A DNA stretch of 64,000 nt from Clostridiales bacterium (GTDB lineage Bacteria; Bacillota; Clostridia; Oscillospirales; Acutalibacteraceae), in the NCBI GenBank assembly GCA_024690965.1, contig JAILOG010000016.1, positions 1-64,000 of the forward strand, given 5' to 3'. Shown here piece after piece: positions 63,319 through 64,000 of the stretch. Numbering within the stretch: the first letter of the stretch is position 1; each line of letters opens with the position of its first letter. A program made the position numbers and the translations under genes. The notes under the pieces are model-generated. The model made no database searches. It was not told where the DNA came from and saw only the letters and a program-made list of their open reading frames with translations.

Positions 63319-63819
63319 ATGTCAGAATTAATTAAATCAGATTACAGCGCGCTCAGTTTTAACCCGTTTGACAAAATAGGAAAACAGTGGATGCTCATAA
63401 CGGCAGGCAATGAGTCGGGTCTTAACACCATGACCGCGAGCTGGGGCGGAATGGGCGTTTTGTGGAACAAAAATGTTGTATATATATTTGTTAGACCGCA
63501 AAGACACACTCTGGGATTTATTGACAACAGCGATTATTTTTCGCTTTCTTTCTTTAGTGAGGAATATAAAAAAGCGCTTTTACTTTGCGGAACAAAATCG
63601 GGAAAAGACTGCGACAAAGTGAAAGAAACAGGGCTTACACCCGCTTTTGATGAAAACGCTCCATATTTCAAAGAGGCAGAAACGGTGCTTATCTGCAAAA
63701 AGCTTTACCGTCAGCAATTAAGCCCGGACTCTGTTGTTGACGAAAGAGTATTTAAGGAGTATAATGATGACTACCATTTTGTATTCGTGGGCGAAATCAC
63801 GGAAGTGTTACAAAGATAA
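63319..63819 (+). CDS. Flavin reductase family protein
   Basis: This 166-residue protein has the split-barrel FMN-binding fold of flavin reductases (DIM6/NTAB): WMLITAGNESGLNTMTASWGGMGVLW and YIFVRPQRHTLGFIDNSDYFSLSFF. It probably reduces FMN with NAD(P)H or binds FMN as a redox protein. The ATG at 63319 has AAAGGCGG upstream; the 5' part of the long frame is not coding, since it overlaps the nrdD terminator. Confidence 0.88.
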   Translation: MSELIKSDYSALSFNPFDKIGKQWMLITAGNESGLNTMTASWGGMGVLWNKNVVYIFVRPQRHTLGFIDNSDYFSLSFFSEEYKKALLLCGTKSGKDCDKVKETGLTPAFDENAPYFKEAETVLICKKLYRQQLSPDSVVDERVFKEYNDDYHFVFVGEITEVLQR

Positions 63820-63834
63820 AAGAGGTGTTTCCCA

Positions 63835-64000
63835 TTGGGCGGACTTGTTGAACAGTTTATAGGTTTTTTCGGTAATTTGCCGAAAGAGCTGGTAATATTT
63901 ATAATTTCTATGTTTCCTATATTGGAGCTGAGAGGCGGACTTATTGCCGCTGCTTTGCTTGGTGTGGAAATGTGGAAAGCGATACCTATTTGTATGCTCG
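63835..64000 (+). CDS. COG2426-type small multidrug export family protein, 5' part
   Basis: The window ends inside this gene. The TTG at 63835 has AGAGGTG at 63821-63827. The translated 55 residues (GGLVEQFIGFFGNLPKELVI and later ISMFPILELRGGLIAAALLG) match the N-terminus of the Sm_multidrug_ex (COG2426) family of membrane proteins. The transport role implied by the name is not proven. It follows the flavin reductase by 15 bases. Confidence 0.82.
   Translation, partial: MGGLVEQFIGFFGNLPKELVIFIISMFPILELRGGLIAAALLGVEMWKAIPICML

Noticed and set aside
1-64000. tRNA, rRNA, CRISPR, insertion sequence or prophage genes
   Set aside because: No sequence with the expected structure or protein family was seen on either strand.

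Overview
The window looks like chromosome from an anaerobic, endospore-forming Firmicute of the class Clostridia, probably close to the Ruminococcaceae/Oscillospiraceae. Sporulation genes (alpha/beta SASP, spoIVA, spoVT, a CotJC-like Mn catalase) show a spore former. The class III ribonucleotide reductase pair (nrdG, nrdD) and the hydrogenase maturase hydE indicate anaerobic life. Two secreted proteins carry type I dockerins, as in cellulosome-bearing ruminococci. Many genes start at TTG or GTG behind good Shine-Dalgarno (SD) sites. No rRNA, tRNA, CRISPR array, insertion sequence or prophage was seen.

Layout. 0.1-6.4 kb: SASP, Y-family polymerase, M23 peptidase, dockerin-bearing lipase-like protein, ROK glucokinase, small membrane protein. 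6.6-23.8 kb: one long plus-strand run beginning with the conserved nusB, Kae1-like, xseA, xseB, ispA, dxs, tlyA, nadK, recN block, then a DUF5685 protein, a J-domain protein, a secreted Ig-like/lysozyme protein, a lipid kinase, a PLP enzyme and hydE. 23.9-26.9 kb: lipoprotein, DinJ/YafQ-type toxin-antitoxin pair, spoIVA. 27-30.7 kb, minus strand: Mn-type cation efflux protein, zinc-ribbon protein, C39-like peptidase with dockerin. 31-41.4 kb: RNase J, GdpP, rplI, dnaB, tilS, hpt, ftsH, Mn catalase. 41.5-46.9 kb, minus strand: a surface-glycan cassette (family 2 glycosyltransferase, acetyltransferase, ATP-grasp, WbqC-like, WecE-like aminotransferase) with an XRE regulator. 47-49.7 kb: spoVT and a two-component system. 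49.8-59.7 kb: a THF riboswitch with folT, nnr, asparaginase, serine hydrolase, ispDF, a tRNA-type methyltransferase, rsmI, folC. 59.8-64 kb: nrdG and nrdD, each behind NrdR boxes, a flavin reductase, and the start of a COG2426 membrane protein cut by the window end.

How it works together. Isoprenoid genes lie at two sites (ispA-dxs and a fused ispDF). Folate handling appears twice (folT under a THF riboswitch, and folC). Deoxynucleotide supply is NrdR-controlled: nrdD has boxes at 31-bp phasing, and its protein carries a fused CxxC redoxin-like domain. The sequence also shows a DUF5685 gene whose conserved N-terminus begins at ATA, an SH3 domain set inside a lysozyme fold, and leaders in which a hairpin separates the SD from the start codon. 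I found no single large unknown multi-gene system. The nrdD control region with its fusion protein, the glycan cassette and the ATA start are the best candidates for a closer look.
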